A stretch of DNA of 64,000 bases from contig JARGOL010000002.1 in the NCBI GenBank assembly GCA_029212745.1, positions 85,135-149,134 on the forward strand, given 5' to 3'. The position numbers were made by a program, and so were the translations under genes. Numbering within the stretch: position 1 is the stretch's first letter; the number at the start of each line of letters is the position of its first letter. Positions 34,673-44,200 of the stretch are shown in pieces. The stretch comes from Alcanivoracaceae bacterium (GTDB lineage: Bacteria; Pseudomonadota; Gammaproteobacteria; Pseudomonadales; Alcanivoracaceae). The notes under the pieces are model-generated. The model searched no databases, had not been told where the DNA came from, and saw nothing but the letters and a program-made list of their open reading frames with translations.

Positions 34673-35631
34673 TACCACAGGGTGATGGTTACAGGCGCGC
34701 TTGCCAGGCTCGCCGCGATGGTCACGGCGTAGCCGGCGAGCATCAGCAGGGCGACCATGCCTTCGTTGCGTTCGCGGGCGCTCTCGGTGGGGGTGCCGGC
34801 GTAGCGGCGGATGCTGTCCAGTGCCAGCAGGGAGAACACGCCGATCACCAGCCATGCCCACCAGGGCAGGCTCGCGCATAGCGCATGAATCAGCGCCAGC
34901 TGCAGGGCGCCCATGGTCAGGACAAGCAACGTGATCACCAGGGCCGCGCCGCGGGTGCCGAAAATGCGCGCGTACGAGTCCACGCCTTCACGTTCTTCAT
35001 CCGTGCCCCGCGCCTTGCGGGTAATTTCGAAGGCAAAACCGCTGGCAAAGGCCACGGCCATCAGCCAGAGCACTGCCGCTGATGCTTCCACGCCGCTGGC
35101 GCCCAGGTTGGCCAGCCACCAGACCAGCAGCGGCATGACCAGCATGTGGCTGAACGCATACAGGGTGAGACGCTTTTCCAGCCAGGCACCGCAGAAAAAC
35201 TCCTTGCCCATCAGGCAGGTCCACAGGAAGGCCAGTCCCCAGGCCTGTGTCGCCGGCCCCAGCCGCCAGTCATCCACATACAGGCTCCAGATGACCTGGG
35301 CGGCGATGGCGATCACCGCCAGGACGCGCAGGTGGGCAAGGGTGATCAGTCCGCTCTGCAGGACCCGGTGCGGATGGTTTTGCAGGTCCAGCTGGTAGTC
35401 CTTGTGCTCGTCAAAGATGCGCAGCACCAGGAAGTAGGACCAGGCCACCAGGCAACCCACGGCATCCACCAGTGATATGCCGATGGCACCGAACTCGTGC
35501 CGCGCCACCGCCGCACAGGTGAGGTACAGGATGAAGAACAGCAACGCGTTGGCAGGTGGGAAGCGTTCCTTGAACCAGGCGCCCAGACGGGCACCAAGGG
35601 GACTCTGCAGGGTCAGGGATGGCTGGCTCAT
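34672..35631 (-). CDS. UbiA superfamily prenyltransferase-like membrane protein
   Basis: 319 residues, eight to nine hydrophobic helices. The first Asp-rich motif is intact (D74-x3-D78-x3-D82 in FDEHKDYQLD). The second is present as D211 to D218 (TDEEREGVDSYARIFG), so magnesium-diphosphate binding is likely. UbiA enzymes move a prenyl group onto an aromatic or glycerol-type acceptor at the membrane; the archaeal DGGGP synthase belongs here. It is the first gene of the seven-gene operon. Its stop and the fusion-protein start share one base (TAATG). The acceptor is unknown. Confidence 0.87.
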   Translation of the reverse strand: MSQPSLTLQSPLGARLGAWFKERFPPANALLFFILYLTCAAVARHEFGAIGISLVDAVGCLVAWSYFLVLRIFDEHKDYQLDLQNHPHRVLQSGLITLAHLRVLAVIAIAAQVIWSLYVDDWRLGPATQAWGLAFLWTCLMGKEFFCGAWLEKRLTLYAFSHMLVMPLLVWWLANLGASGVEASAAVLWLMAVAFASGFAFEITRKARGTDEEREGVDSYARIFGTRGAALVITLLVLTMGALQLALIHALCASLPWWAWLVIGVFSLLALDSIRRYAGTPTESARERNEGMVALLMLAGYAVTIAASLASAPVTITLW

Positions 35632-35691
35632 GAACGGCTCCGGGTGCTGTTGCTGGAAGATACGCCCGGGCTTTCCCTGACTCGCAATGCG

Positions 35692-35785
35692 TTGTCAGAC
35701 AAATGGTGGGCGGATCAGTGACGCGTGAGGATGCTATTCACAAGTACTTGATCGCCCAAGGAAAATTCATGTCAACACGGTGACA
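35692..35785 (-). promoter_or_regulatory. Candidate control region of the seven-gene operon
   Basis: On the minus strand a perfect TTGACA lies at complement 35770-35775, without a good -10 at normal spacing. Palindromes CAAGTACTTG (35741-35750) and TTGTCAGACAA (35692-35702) and an inverted repeat GTCA-N6-TGAC (35772-35785) occur in the same 95 bases, suggesting operators. Confidence 0.4.
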
Positions 35786-35851
35786 ATTTACGACAAATGC
35801 GACCCCGGCGGACAACAGTCTAATGCTTATCGCTGGTGGCCTTGAGTTCGC

Positions 35852-38161
35852 TCATCCTTTTTTACTATCTGTTACCAACAGCAGCGGCGGCAGCAGCAGA
35901 AAATCGAAAACCAGGGCCAGGACGATGGTCAACGACAGCAAGCCCCCCATGCCCCAGGTGGGTGAAAACGGCGAAAGGATCAGCAGGGCAAAGCCGGCTG
36001 CCAGTACCAGCGTGGTCACCAGCATGGCGGCACCGACGGTGCCAAAGGCGTACTGCACCGCATCCTGTGGCGACTGGCCCAGTTCACGGCGGGCGCGCAC
36101 ATACTTGCTGAGGAAGTGGACCGTATCATCCACCACCAGGCCCAGGCTCATGCAGGCCACCACGCTGAGCCCCAGGTCCACGTAGCCGACGAAGTGGCCC
36201 CACAGGCCGTAGGCGGCGATCACCGGTACCAGGTTGGGCACCAGGCTGATCAGCCCCAGGCGCAGGCTACGCAGGACAAACACCATCAGTACGGATATCA
36301 GGACCAGGGCAAGGGCGGTGCCCTTGAGCAGACTGACCATGTTGCGGTCGGAGATGTGGGCAAACACCATGTCCAGCCCGGTACCTTCGGAAACAGCCAG
36401 GGCCGGCGTATTTTCCGCAGCCCAGTCGCGCGCGCGCTGGTCGAAGGCCATCAGTGTGCGTGAGTCGGTCTTGTGGAAGAACACGCTCAGGCGGGTGGAT
36501 GAGCGGTCGCTGTCCAGGTACTCCTCCAGCCCCAGCCCCATGGGCAGGGACATTTCATACAGCAGCAGGTTCTGGGCGGCCCGCTCGCGACTTTCGGGCA
36601 GGTCCGTGGCGGATTCGGCACCGGCTTCCAGCAGCCGGTGAACCTTGCGCAGGTGAGGCAGCAGCCCCTCCACATACACCACTTCCGGTTGTTGCTCGAG
36701 CCAGTCATGCAGTGCTGCCAGTTGAGCGACGACCTCAGGCCGGTTGATGCCGGAGGTTTCGCCGGTGCCGACGCGATACTGGATGAAGTTGACGCCGTTG
36801 AGATGGGCGTCCTGTACGTTGAGGGCCTGCTTCACCGGGAAGCTGTCGTCGTAGTAATGGTGCCAGCGTTCCATCAGCCGGTTTTCCGGGATGCCGAAGG
36901 CGCACAGGGCCACCAGGGCGAGGCTGGCGAACATCACCCCCCGGCGGTGCCGGATGATGCGCTCACCCAGGCGGCCCATGGGGCCAAACAGGGCAGCACT
37001 GCCCTTGCCGGCGCCCACCGCCTTGCCCGCCGGGAGCCAGCACAGCAGGGCCGGGATCAGGGTGACGGTGATGATGAAGGCGAGTACGGCACCGAGCGCG
37101 CCCATGTTGCCAAGGGCCCGGTAGGGCGGGGCCTCGCTGAAGTTCAGGCAGAGCAGGCCAATGGCCGTTGTCACCGATGTCACCAGCATCGGCGCGAAGT
37201 TGATGCGCAGGCTTTCCCGCATGGCCGCCTGGCGGTCCTTGCCCTGGCCCATTTCGTGATAGTAGGTCACCAGCAAGTGGATACAGTCTGCCACCGCGAT
37301 GATCATCACCATGTTCGGGATCATGCCGGTGGCCGGGGTGAGCATCTGGCCGGCCCAGCCGAATACACCAAAGACCGTGGCCACGGACAGGCTGATGGTG
37401 GTGATCACCAGTACCAGCCCGGTGGTGCTGCGCAGGAGGAAAAATACCAGCGCGTAGATCAATACGGTGGACAGCGGAACCAGCAGGGACAGGTCGCGGG
37501 CCACCGCGTCTTCCAGAGCCAGGTTGATGACTGCGGTCCCGTATAAATGGAACTGCACCCGGTCATTCCAGTCGTTTTCAAATGCGGCCAGTTTTTCACG
37601 GGTGGCATCCAGTACCTCGCGGGTGGCTGAGGTATCACCATCCGGGAGCAGAAGCGCTATGTTGATGGCCGCCACGGAACCGTCCGGCGCTGCCAGGAAA
37701 CCGGCCACGGCCGGCTCCTCGCTGGCATAGCGGCGAATGGCCTCGCGCGTCTGCGGCGACGACAGGTCGCGTTCGTCACCAAGCAGGTCACGGGCATAGA
37801 GGCTGTCCGCATCGCTGGTCAGTTGCTGGTGGTTGGCCAGCGAGTCAACGCGACGGGAGTAGGGCAGGGTCCAGGCCATGTCAGTGAGCTGGCGGACAAG
37901 GGTGAGCATGTCCTCGTCAAACACACTGCCCTCAACCGGTTGTACCAGGATGGTGAGTGTGTCGCGTTTGTTGAAGTCTTCTTCGAGCTGTTCGAATGCG
38001 ATCAGCTGCGGGTTGTCATCGCTGAAATAGACCCGGAAGTCGGCAGTGAATGAGAGGCGTGCTGCCCCGGCAGCCAGGCCCAGGCAGACTGCCAGCATGA
38101 GCACGGTGACCAGGCGGTAGCGTCGGGCGATGGTGTCACCCAGCCAAACGGGGAACGGCAT
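35852..38161 (-). CDS. RND superfamily exporter, MMPL/HpnN type
   Basis: 769 residues with two halves, each one helix plus a large periplasmic loop and a five-helix bundle (12 helices in all). MVMIIAVADCIHLL in the first half and LGLVVDDTVHFLSKY in the second carry the Asp residues expected for proton relay. The family exports lipids and hopanoids in bacteria and mycobacteria. It precedes the UbiA gene on the same strand with a 220-base gap and no obvious terminator, so it may be cotranscribed and export the operon's product; that is inference. The start is MPFPVWLGD. Confidence 0.87.
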   Translation of the reverse strand: MPFPVWLGDTIARRYRLVTVLMLAVCLGLAAGAARLSFTADFRVYFSDDNPQLIAFEQLEEDFNKRDTLTILVQPVEGSVFDEDMLTLVRQLTDMAWTLPYSRRVDSLANHQQLTSDADSLYARDLLGDERDLSSPQTREAIRRYASEEPAVAGFLAAPDGSVAAINIALLLPDGDTSATREVLDATREKLAAFENDWNDRVQFHLYGTAVINLALEDAVARDLSLLVPLSTVLIYALVFFLLRSTTGLVLVITTISLSVATVFGVFGWAGQMLTPATGMIPNMVMIIAVADCIHLLVTYYHEMGQGKDRQAAMRESLRINFAPMLVTSVTTAIGLLCLNFSEAPPYRALGNMGALGAVLAFIITVTLIPALLCWLPAGKAVGAGKGSAALFGPMGRLGERIIRHRRGVMFASLALVALCAFGIPENRLMERWHHYYDDSFPVKQALNVQDAHLNGVNFIQYRVGTGETSGINRPEVVAQLAALHDWLEQQPEVVYVEGLLPHLRKVHRLLEAGAESATDLPESRERAAQNLLLYEMSLPMGLGLEEYLDSDRSSTRLSVFFHKTDSRTLMAFDQRARDWAAENTPALAVSEGTGLDMVFAHISDRNMVSLLKGTALALVLISVLMVFVLRSLRLGLISLVPNLVPVIAAYGLWGHFVGYVDLGLSVVACMSLGLVVDDTVHFLSKYVRARRELGQSPQDAVQYAFGTVGAAMLVTTLVLAAGFALLILSPFSPTWGMGGLLSLTIVLALVFDFLLLPPLLLVTDSKKG

Positions 38162-38255
38162 GACATGAACTCCGGGTTATCAGATGCGGCAGATTTTCCG
38201 TTGCCGGCGGCATATCGCCAAGGACAATACCTGTAGATTAAGGAAAAAACTGGCC

Positions 38256-38271
38256 GGTCATGCGCATGACC
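38256..38271. repeat. 16-bp perfect palindrome upstream of the RND exporter
   Basis: GGTCATGC joined to GCATGACC, about 95 bases before the exporter start and about 50 bases after the hydrolase stop. On the minus strand it is followed at 6 bases by TTTTTT, so it is either an operator or a terminator for the hydrolase gene. Confidence 0.75.
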
Positions 38272-38322
38272 AAAAGGGGGCTGAGATACCCGCTTGCACG
38301 GCTTTACCGCCGGGACTCTGGT

Positions 38323-39288
38323 TCAGGCAGTCGCTTTCGATGCTGTCGCCGGCTCGGGCACAGCTTCCGTTGGCAGGGCCTGTAGCCACTCAAGCAGGTC
38401 TTCCGTCACCTCGTCGCGGCACCGGTCGTTGAGAATTTCGTGACGCCCGCCGGCATACTCACACAAGGAAAGCGTTTTCACCCCGGCCTTGTGCAGTTTG
38501 CGGAACAGGGCAGGTACGCCGCGACCGAAGTTGCTCATCGGGTCGCTGTCACCGGCAATCAGGAGCACGGGAAGCGATGCAGGAAGCCTGGCCATGTTGC
38601 GCCCGCGGTGCATGCGAATCAGCGCATTGATCAGGTCAATCCACATCTGCACGGTACAGTCATGGCCGCACCACGGGTCTGCCATGTATTTTGCCACTTC
38701 CTCGGGATCACGGCTGAGCCAGTCAAACTCGGTGGCGGCATCGGGAATCTTCTTGGCGAAGGCGCCGAAGCTGAGTGAGTGGATCAGCTTGCTGATACCA
38801 CGCCCACCCAGTCGCCAGCGCTCGATCAGGGCCGGCAGGCGCATGACCCGGTAGAACAGGCCGGAATGGTAGTTGCTGCCACACAGCACCAGGCCAAGGA
38901 AGTTGTCGCCGTGACGCTCGGCCATGTCCAGGGCGATAAAACTGCCCATGGAATGTCCCGCCATGACCACGGGCATGTCCGGTAAGCGGGCATTGATCCA
39001 GCCAACCACGGCGGCGGTGTCGCCGATCACCTTTTCCCAGCCATTGTCGTCGGCGTAGTGCCCACGGTCGGCTTCCTCGGCGACGCTGGCGCCGTGGCCG
39101 CGATGATCATGGGCCACCAGGTGCCAGCCGGCAGCGTTCAGCGCTTCGGCCAGGCGCGCATAGCGGGCACCGTGTTCGGCCATGCCATGCAGCCAGTGGA
39201 CCACACCCCGTGCCGGCGCCGTGGCGGGCCAGTGGTAAATGGCGATGGCGTGGCCATCGTCGGCAGTGAGCATGATCGGGTCGGACAT
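38323..39288 (-). CDS. Alpha/beta hydrolase, monoacylglycerol lipase-like
   Basis: 321 residues of the serine aminopeptidase S33/lysophospholipase group. The oxyanion motif is WLHGMAEHG, the nucleophile elbow GHSMG, the acid in IAGDSDPMS and the base in GGRHEIL, so the triad is complete. No signal peptide is visible, which suggests a cytosolic esterase on monoacylglycerol or lysolipid. I chose the second ATG (complement 39286-39288) because GGAG lies 6 bases before it, within the codons of the upstream candidate ATG at 39300. It is divergent from the M61 peptidase. Confidence 0.88.
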   Translation of the reverse strand: MSDPIMLTADDGHAIAIYHWPATAPARGVVHWLHGMAEHGARYARLAEALNAAGWHLVAHDHRGHGASVAEEADRGHYADDNGWEKVIGDTAAVVGWINARLPDMPVVMAGHSMGSFIALDMAERHGDNFLGLVLCGSNYHSGLFYRVMRLPALIERWRLGGRGISKLIHSLSFGAFAKKIPDAATEFDWLSRDPEEVAKYMADPWCGHDCTVQMWIDLINALIRMHRGRNMARLPASLPVLLIAGDSDPMSNFGRGVPALFRKLHKAGVKTLSLCEYAGGRHEILNDRCRDEVTEDLLEWLQALPTEAVPEPATASKATA

Positions 39289-39394
39289 GGGCGTCTCCAT
39301 TTTCGAAGCCAGTCTATCAGTGTTTGACCGCACTGTTGCTGGCATTTTGAGTCAACCGGGCGGCAAATACGGCGACGCTGGCGGCTGCCGGCGC

Positions 39395-39442
39395 TATACT
39401 GTCGAGCCGTGAAAGTGGCTTGCTGCCCGTTGCGTCAACGGG
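39395..39442 (+). promoter_or_regulatory. Possible promoter and leader hairpin of the M61 peptidase gene
   Basis: TATACT at 39395-39400 could be a -10 box, but no good -35 is present. Downstream, CCCGTTG-CGT-CAACGGG (39426-39442) forms a 7-bp stem in the leader, about 50 bases before the start codon. Confidence 0.35.
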
Positions 39443-39489
39443 TGATCCGGCCACATCGCCGCGACTGGAATACATCTACTGGAGGTCTC

Positions 39490-41280
39490 TTGCTTCGCTA
39501 CCAGATCACGCCGTCCGCGCCTGAAAAGCATCTGTTTACCGTTACCCTGGAAATCGAGAAACCCATGCCCGAAGGGCAGGTGCTGCGTCTGCCGGCATGG
39601 ATCCCGGGCAGCTACATGATCCGTGATTTCGCCCGTCACGTGGTGCGTTTCGTGGCGTATTCTGCGGGGGCGCCACTGGACTGGCGCAAGCTGGACAAGG
39701 ACAGCTGGTTGCTGGACCCCTGTGACGGCCCGGTGCATGTGGAAATTGATGTCTATGCCTGGGACCTGTCCGTGCGTGGCGCCCACCTGGACACCACCCA
39801 CGGCTACTTCAACGGTACCTGCGTGTTCCTGCAACCGCTGGGGCATGAAGACCAGCCGGTACAGGTGCGCATCCAGCCGCCTGCGGGTGCGGCCTATGCC
39901 ACCTGGCAGGTGGCCACGGGGCTGGTGGCCGAGCACAGTGACGGTCGTCAGTTTGGCACTTTCCTGGCAGACAACTACGACGCGCTGGTGGATCACCCGG
40001 TGGAGATGGGGCACTTCGATGAGGTCACGTTCGAAGCCTGTGGCGTGTCTCACCAGATGGTGTTCACCGGCAAGCACCAGGCTGACCTGGCACGCCTGGC
40101 CCGCGATCTGGCACCGGTGTGTGAGCATCATATTCGCCTGTTCGGCGAGCCGGCACCGATGGACAATTACCTGTTCATGACCCTGGTGACGGGGGATGGC
40201 TATGGCGGTCTGGAGCACAGGAATTCCACCAGCCTGATGTGCGCGCGCAAGGACCTGCCCCGACGCACGGATGCCAGCGACAGCGTGCGTGAGGGTTACC
40301 GCAATTTCCTTGGCCTTTGCAGCCATGAGTATTTCCATACCTGGAACATCAAGCGCATCAAGCCGGCAGCCTTCACGCCTTATGACCTGAGCCGGGAGAG
40401 CTACACCGAGCTGCTGTGGGCGTTCGAGGGCATTACCAGCTATTACGATGATCTCGCGCTGGTGCGTACCGGCCTGATTACGGTGGCCGATTACCTGGAA
40501 GAGCTGGGCAAGACGGTAAGCCGTGTCCTGCGTGGCACCGGCTCCGGCAAGCAGACCGTGACCGAATCCAGTTTTGATGCCTGGACACGGTTCTACAAAC
40601 AGGACGAGAACGCGCCCAACGCCATTGTCAGCTACTACGCCAAAGGCGCGTTGATCGCGCTGTGCCTTGATCTGTTGCTGCGTCGGGACAGCAATGGCAG
40701 CTGCTCGCTGGATGATGTCATGCGTGTGCTCTGGTCCCGTTACGGGAAAACCGGCGAGGGTGTACCGGAGCGTGGCGTGCAGGCAGTGGCGGAAGAAGTG
40801 CTGGGCCAGTCATTACAGGCGTTCTTAGACACTGCCCTGTACAGCACAGAGCCGCTGCCGCTGGCGGACCTGCTGGCTGATGTCGGCGTCCAGGTGGATA
40901 TGCGTGCCCCGGCGGGGCATGCCGACATGGGCGGCAAGGCGATGACGTCGGCGCCGGTCAACCTGGGTGCCCGTTTCAGCAGTGATCCGGCCGGTGCCCG
41001 GGTGGCAGTGGTGTTCGAGCAGGGCAATGCCGCCCATGCCGGGGTCGCCGCCGGTGACATTCTCGTTGCCGTTGATGGCATGCGCACCGACGCCGCCCGG
41101 ATTGATGAGCAGCTGGCCGCCTTCCAGCCGGGTGACCGTATCGACCTGCACGTGTTCCGCGGCGATGTGCTGATGCGGTTGCCCCTGACACTGGATGCGC
41201 CACGGGCAGAGCTGGCGGTACTGTCGCTGGCAGCAGCCGGCCTGAATGAGCGCGGACGTGCCTGGTTGCATGTCGACTGA
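39490..41280 (+). CDS. M61 family metallopeptidase with PDZ domain
   Basis: About 596 residues from a TTG start with GGAGG 4 bases upstream (an ATG at 39409 would add 27 unrelated residues). The N-terminal beta domain includes LPAWIPGSYMIRDFARHV. The zinc motif is HEYFHTWN (H279, E280, H283) with E313 (AFEGITSYY) as third ligand. A PDZ domain occupies about 495-590. M61 enzymes (glycyl aminopeptidase type) cleave N-terminal residues. No clear signal peptide is seen. The gene ends inside the start of hrpA (11-base overlap), so the two are coupled. Confidence 0.92.
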   Translation: MLRYQITPSAPEKHLFTVTLEIEKPMPEGQVLRLPAWIPGSYMIRDFARHVVRFVAYSAGAPLDWRKLDKDSWLLDPCDGPVHVEIDVYAWDLSVRGAHLDTTHGYFNGTCVFLQPLGHEDQPVQVRIQPPAGAAYATWQVATGLVAEHSDGRQFGTFLADNYDALVDHPVEMGHFDEVTFEACGVSHQMVFTGKHQADLARLARDLAPVCEHHIRLFGEPAPMDNYLFMTLVTGDGYGGLEHRNSTSLMCARKDLPRRTDASDSVREGYRNFLGLCSHEYFHTWNIKRIKPAAFTPYDLSRESYTELLWAFEGITSYYDDLALVRTGLITVADYLEELGKTVSRVLRGTGSGKQTVTESSFDAWTRFYKQDENAPNAIVSYYAKGALIALCLDLLLRRDSNGSCSLDDVMRVLWSRYGKTGEGVPERGVQAVAEEVLGQSLQAFLDTALYSTEPLPLADLLADVGVQVDMRAPAGHADMGGKAMTSAPVNLGARFSSDPAGARVAVVFEQGNAAHAGVAAGDILVAVDGMRTDAARIDEQLAAFQPGDRIDLHVFRGDVLMRLPLTLDAPRAELAVLSLAAAGLNERGRAWLHVD

Positions 41281-44200
41281 TTCCCTTGACGATCTACAGG
41301 CTCGCCTGGAAGCGTGCCGTTCCCGTGATCGCCACGCCCTGCATCTGCAGATTCAGCGGCAGCGACGGCAGCCGGATGCGGTAAAGCTGGCCGAGTTGGC
41401 CGCGCGCGTGGATGCGTCTGCGGCCAGCAGTCGGGCACGGGCAGCGTCTGTGCCAGCGCTGCAATGGCCGGCGCTGCCGGTGTGCGATCGCCGTGATGAA
41501 CTGGCGCGCGCCATACGCGACCATCAGGTGGTTGTGGTGGCGGGCGAGACCGGCTCCGGCAAGACCACCCAGCTGCCAAAAATCTGCCTGTCCCTGGGTC
41601 GCGGCGTCCGTGGCCTGATCGGTCACACGCAGCCGCGTCGGCTGGCTGCCCGGGCGGTGGCATCGCGGGTGGCCGAAGAGCTGGGGACACAGGTGGGCGA
41701 CAAGGTTGGCATGCAGGTGCGCTTTGCCGACAACACCTCCGAGGCATCACTGCTGAAAGTGATGACAGACGGCATCCTGCTTGCAGAGATACAGCGGGAC
41801 CGTTTCCTCAATGCCTATGACACCCTGATCATCGATGAGGCCCATGAGCGCAGTCTCAATATCGATTTTCTGCTCGGTTATCTCAAACAGCTGTTACCAC
41901 GGCGTCCTGACCTGAAACTGATCATTACCTCGGCCACCATTGACGTTGATCGTTTCTCTGAGCATTTCGACAACGCCCCGGTCATTGAGGTGTCGGGACG
42001 AAGTTTCCCCGTTACCGTGCATTACCGCCCGCCGGCCGATGACACCGACCTGCCATCGCAGATCGAGACGGTGCTGGCTGAAATCGAGTCCCATGAGCGC
42101 CGCGTCGGGCGACCCGCCGCGTGTGACGTGCTGGTGTTTCTCTCCGGTGAGCGGGACATTCGCGATGCACACCATCACCTGCGTCGCTGCCAGTTCCGCG
42201 ATACCGAATTCCTGCCGCTGTACGCGCGGCTGTCGCAGAAGGAACAGCAGCGTATATTCGCTGGCCACCGTGGGCGCCGGGTGGTGTTGTCCACCAATGT
42301 GGCAGAAACGTCATTGACGGTGCCGGGTATTCGCTACGTCATTGACGCTGGCACAGCGCGTATCAGTCGCTATTCGGTACAGTCCAAGGTCCAGCGCCTG
42401 CCGGTGGAAAAAATCTCCCAGGCCAGTGCCAGCCAGCGCGCGGGGCGCTGTGGCCGGATCATGCCGGGTGACTGTTACAGGCTTTATGATGAACAGGACT
42501 TCCTTGCCCGTCCTGCCTTCACGGATGCGGAAATACAGCGCACCAACCTGGCAGCAGTGATCCTGCGCATGGCGGACCTGCGTCTCGGCGACGTCAGCGC
42601 GTTTCCCTTTGTCGATGCCCCGGACCCGCGCCTGGTCAGGGACGGTTACCGCTTGCTGGAAGAGCTGGGTGCCATCGCGGGGCGCAAGTTGACAGCGCTG
42701 GGGCGCAAGCTGGCACGTCTGCCGGTGGACCCCCGGCTTGGCCGCATGTTACTGGAAGCCAGTGACCGCCAGGCATTGAGCGAGGCGCTGGTGATCGTGT
42801 CGGCGCTGGCGGTTCAGGACCCACGCGAGCGACCAGAGAGTGCCCGCCAGCAGGCTGACCAGGCGCATGCGGCGTTTACCGACAAGCAATCGGATTTCCT
42901 GTTTTATACCAATCTGTGGCGATGGGCGGATGAGCAGCGACAGGCACTGTCACGCAACCAGTATGAGAAGACGCTGCGCAAGCACTTCCTGTCGCCCGTA
43001 CGCATGCGTGAATGGCGGGAAACCCACCACCAGCTGCTGACACTGTGTCGGGAGATGAAGCTGACGCTGTCGCGTGAGCCGGCGACGTTTGAGCAGCTGC
43101 ACCGCAGCTTGCTGGCGGGTTTGCTGGTGAATTGCCTGAAACGCACCGAGGAAGGCGACTGGCTTTCCACCCGCAACCGCAAGCCCCTGTTGTGGCCGGG
43201 CTCGGCCCTGTCCCGGTGCAAAGGGCCCTGGCTGATGGCAGCAGAGCAGGTGGAAACATCACGCCTGTTTGCACGCACGCTGGCGGAGATCGATGTGGCC
43301 TGGCTGGAGCAGGCGGCAGATCACCTGGTAAAGCGTCAGTACCTGGAGCCTCACTGGTCGAAGAAGAAGGGCTGCGTCATGGCCCGCGAACAGGTCAGCC
43401 TGTTTGGTCTCATTCTGCGCAGTGGCAAGCGCGTGCATTACGGGCCCATTGATCCGGTGCTGTCACGGGAGCTCTTGATCCGGGAAGGGCTGGTGGCAGG
43501 CTCGCTGCGCGAAGAGCCCGCGTTCGTGCGCCACAATGAGGAGACCATCGAGGCACTTTCCCGCAAGGAAGACAAGCTGCGTCGGCGCGACCTGATTGCC
43601 GACGAGGAGGCGCGGGTGATGTTTTACCAGGAGCGTCTTCCCGAAGGCCTTTATACACTCACGCACGTTCTTGACTGGTATCGCAACAAGGCAAGCGACA
43701 GTGAACGAAAGGCATTGCTGATGGATGCCGACTTTCTCCTGGGCGATTCGGCAGGCGTGTCCGAATCGGGCTTCCCGGATGTGCTGACGGTGGAGGGAAC
43801 GCAGTTCCCGCTCCTGTATGAATTCAATCCCCAGGGCGAAAATGATGGCGTCACCGTCGTGGTGCCGGTAACGGCACTGAACCAGCTTAGTAGCGAGCGC
43901 CTGGAGTGGCTGGTGCCCGGCCTTCTGGCAGAGCGTATTGAGGCGCTTATCCGGGGCTTGCCCAAGAATCGGCGGCGCAACTTCGTGCCGGTGCCGGATT
44001 ATGTCCAGGCCCTTTGCGGTGCGCTGAGTCCGGGGGACGGGTCTCTTCTGGCGGCAATGACCCGTGAATTGCAGCGTATGACCGGGGTGCGCGTCGAGCT
44101 GGAAGAATGGCAACAAGTCGCGGTGCCGGCGTACCTGCATATGCGCGTGCGCGTGATGGATGGCGACCGGGTGCTTGCCCAGAGCGATGACCTGGCCGCG

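Noticed and set aside
25282..35631. Complete archaeal ether-lipid pathway
   Set aside because: No GGGP synthase, polyprenyl synthase or geranylgeranyl reductase is in the window; only part of the family set matches.
38271..38310. TPP-riboswitch-like word CTGAGATACCC on the plus strand
   Set aside because: The second conserved part (ACCTGAT and the following stem) is absent and no plus-strand gene follows closely.
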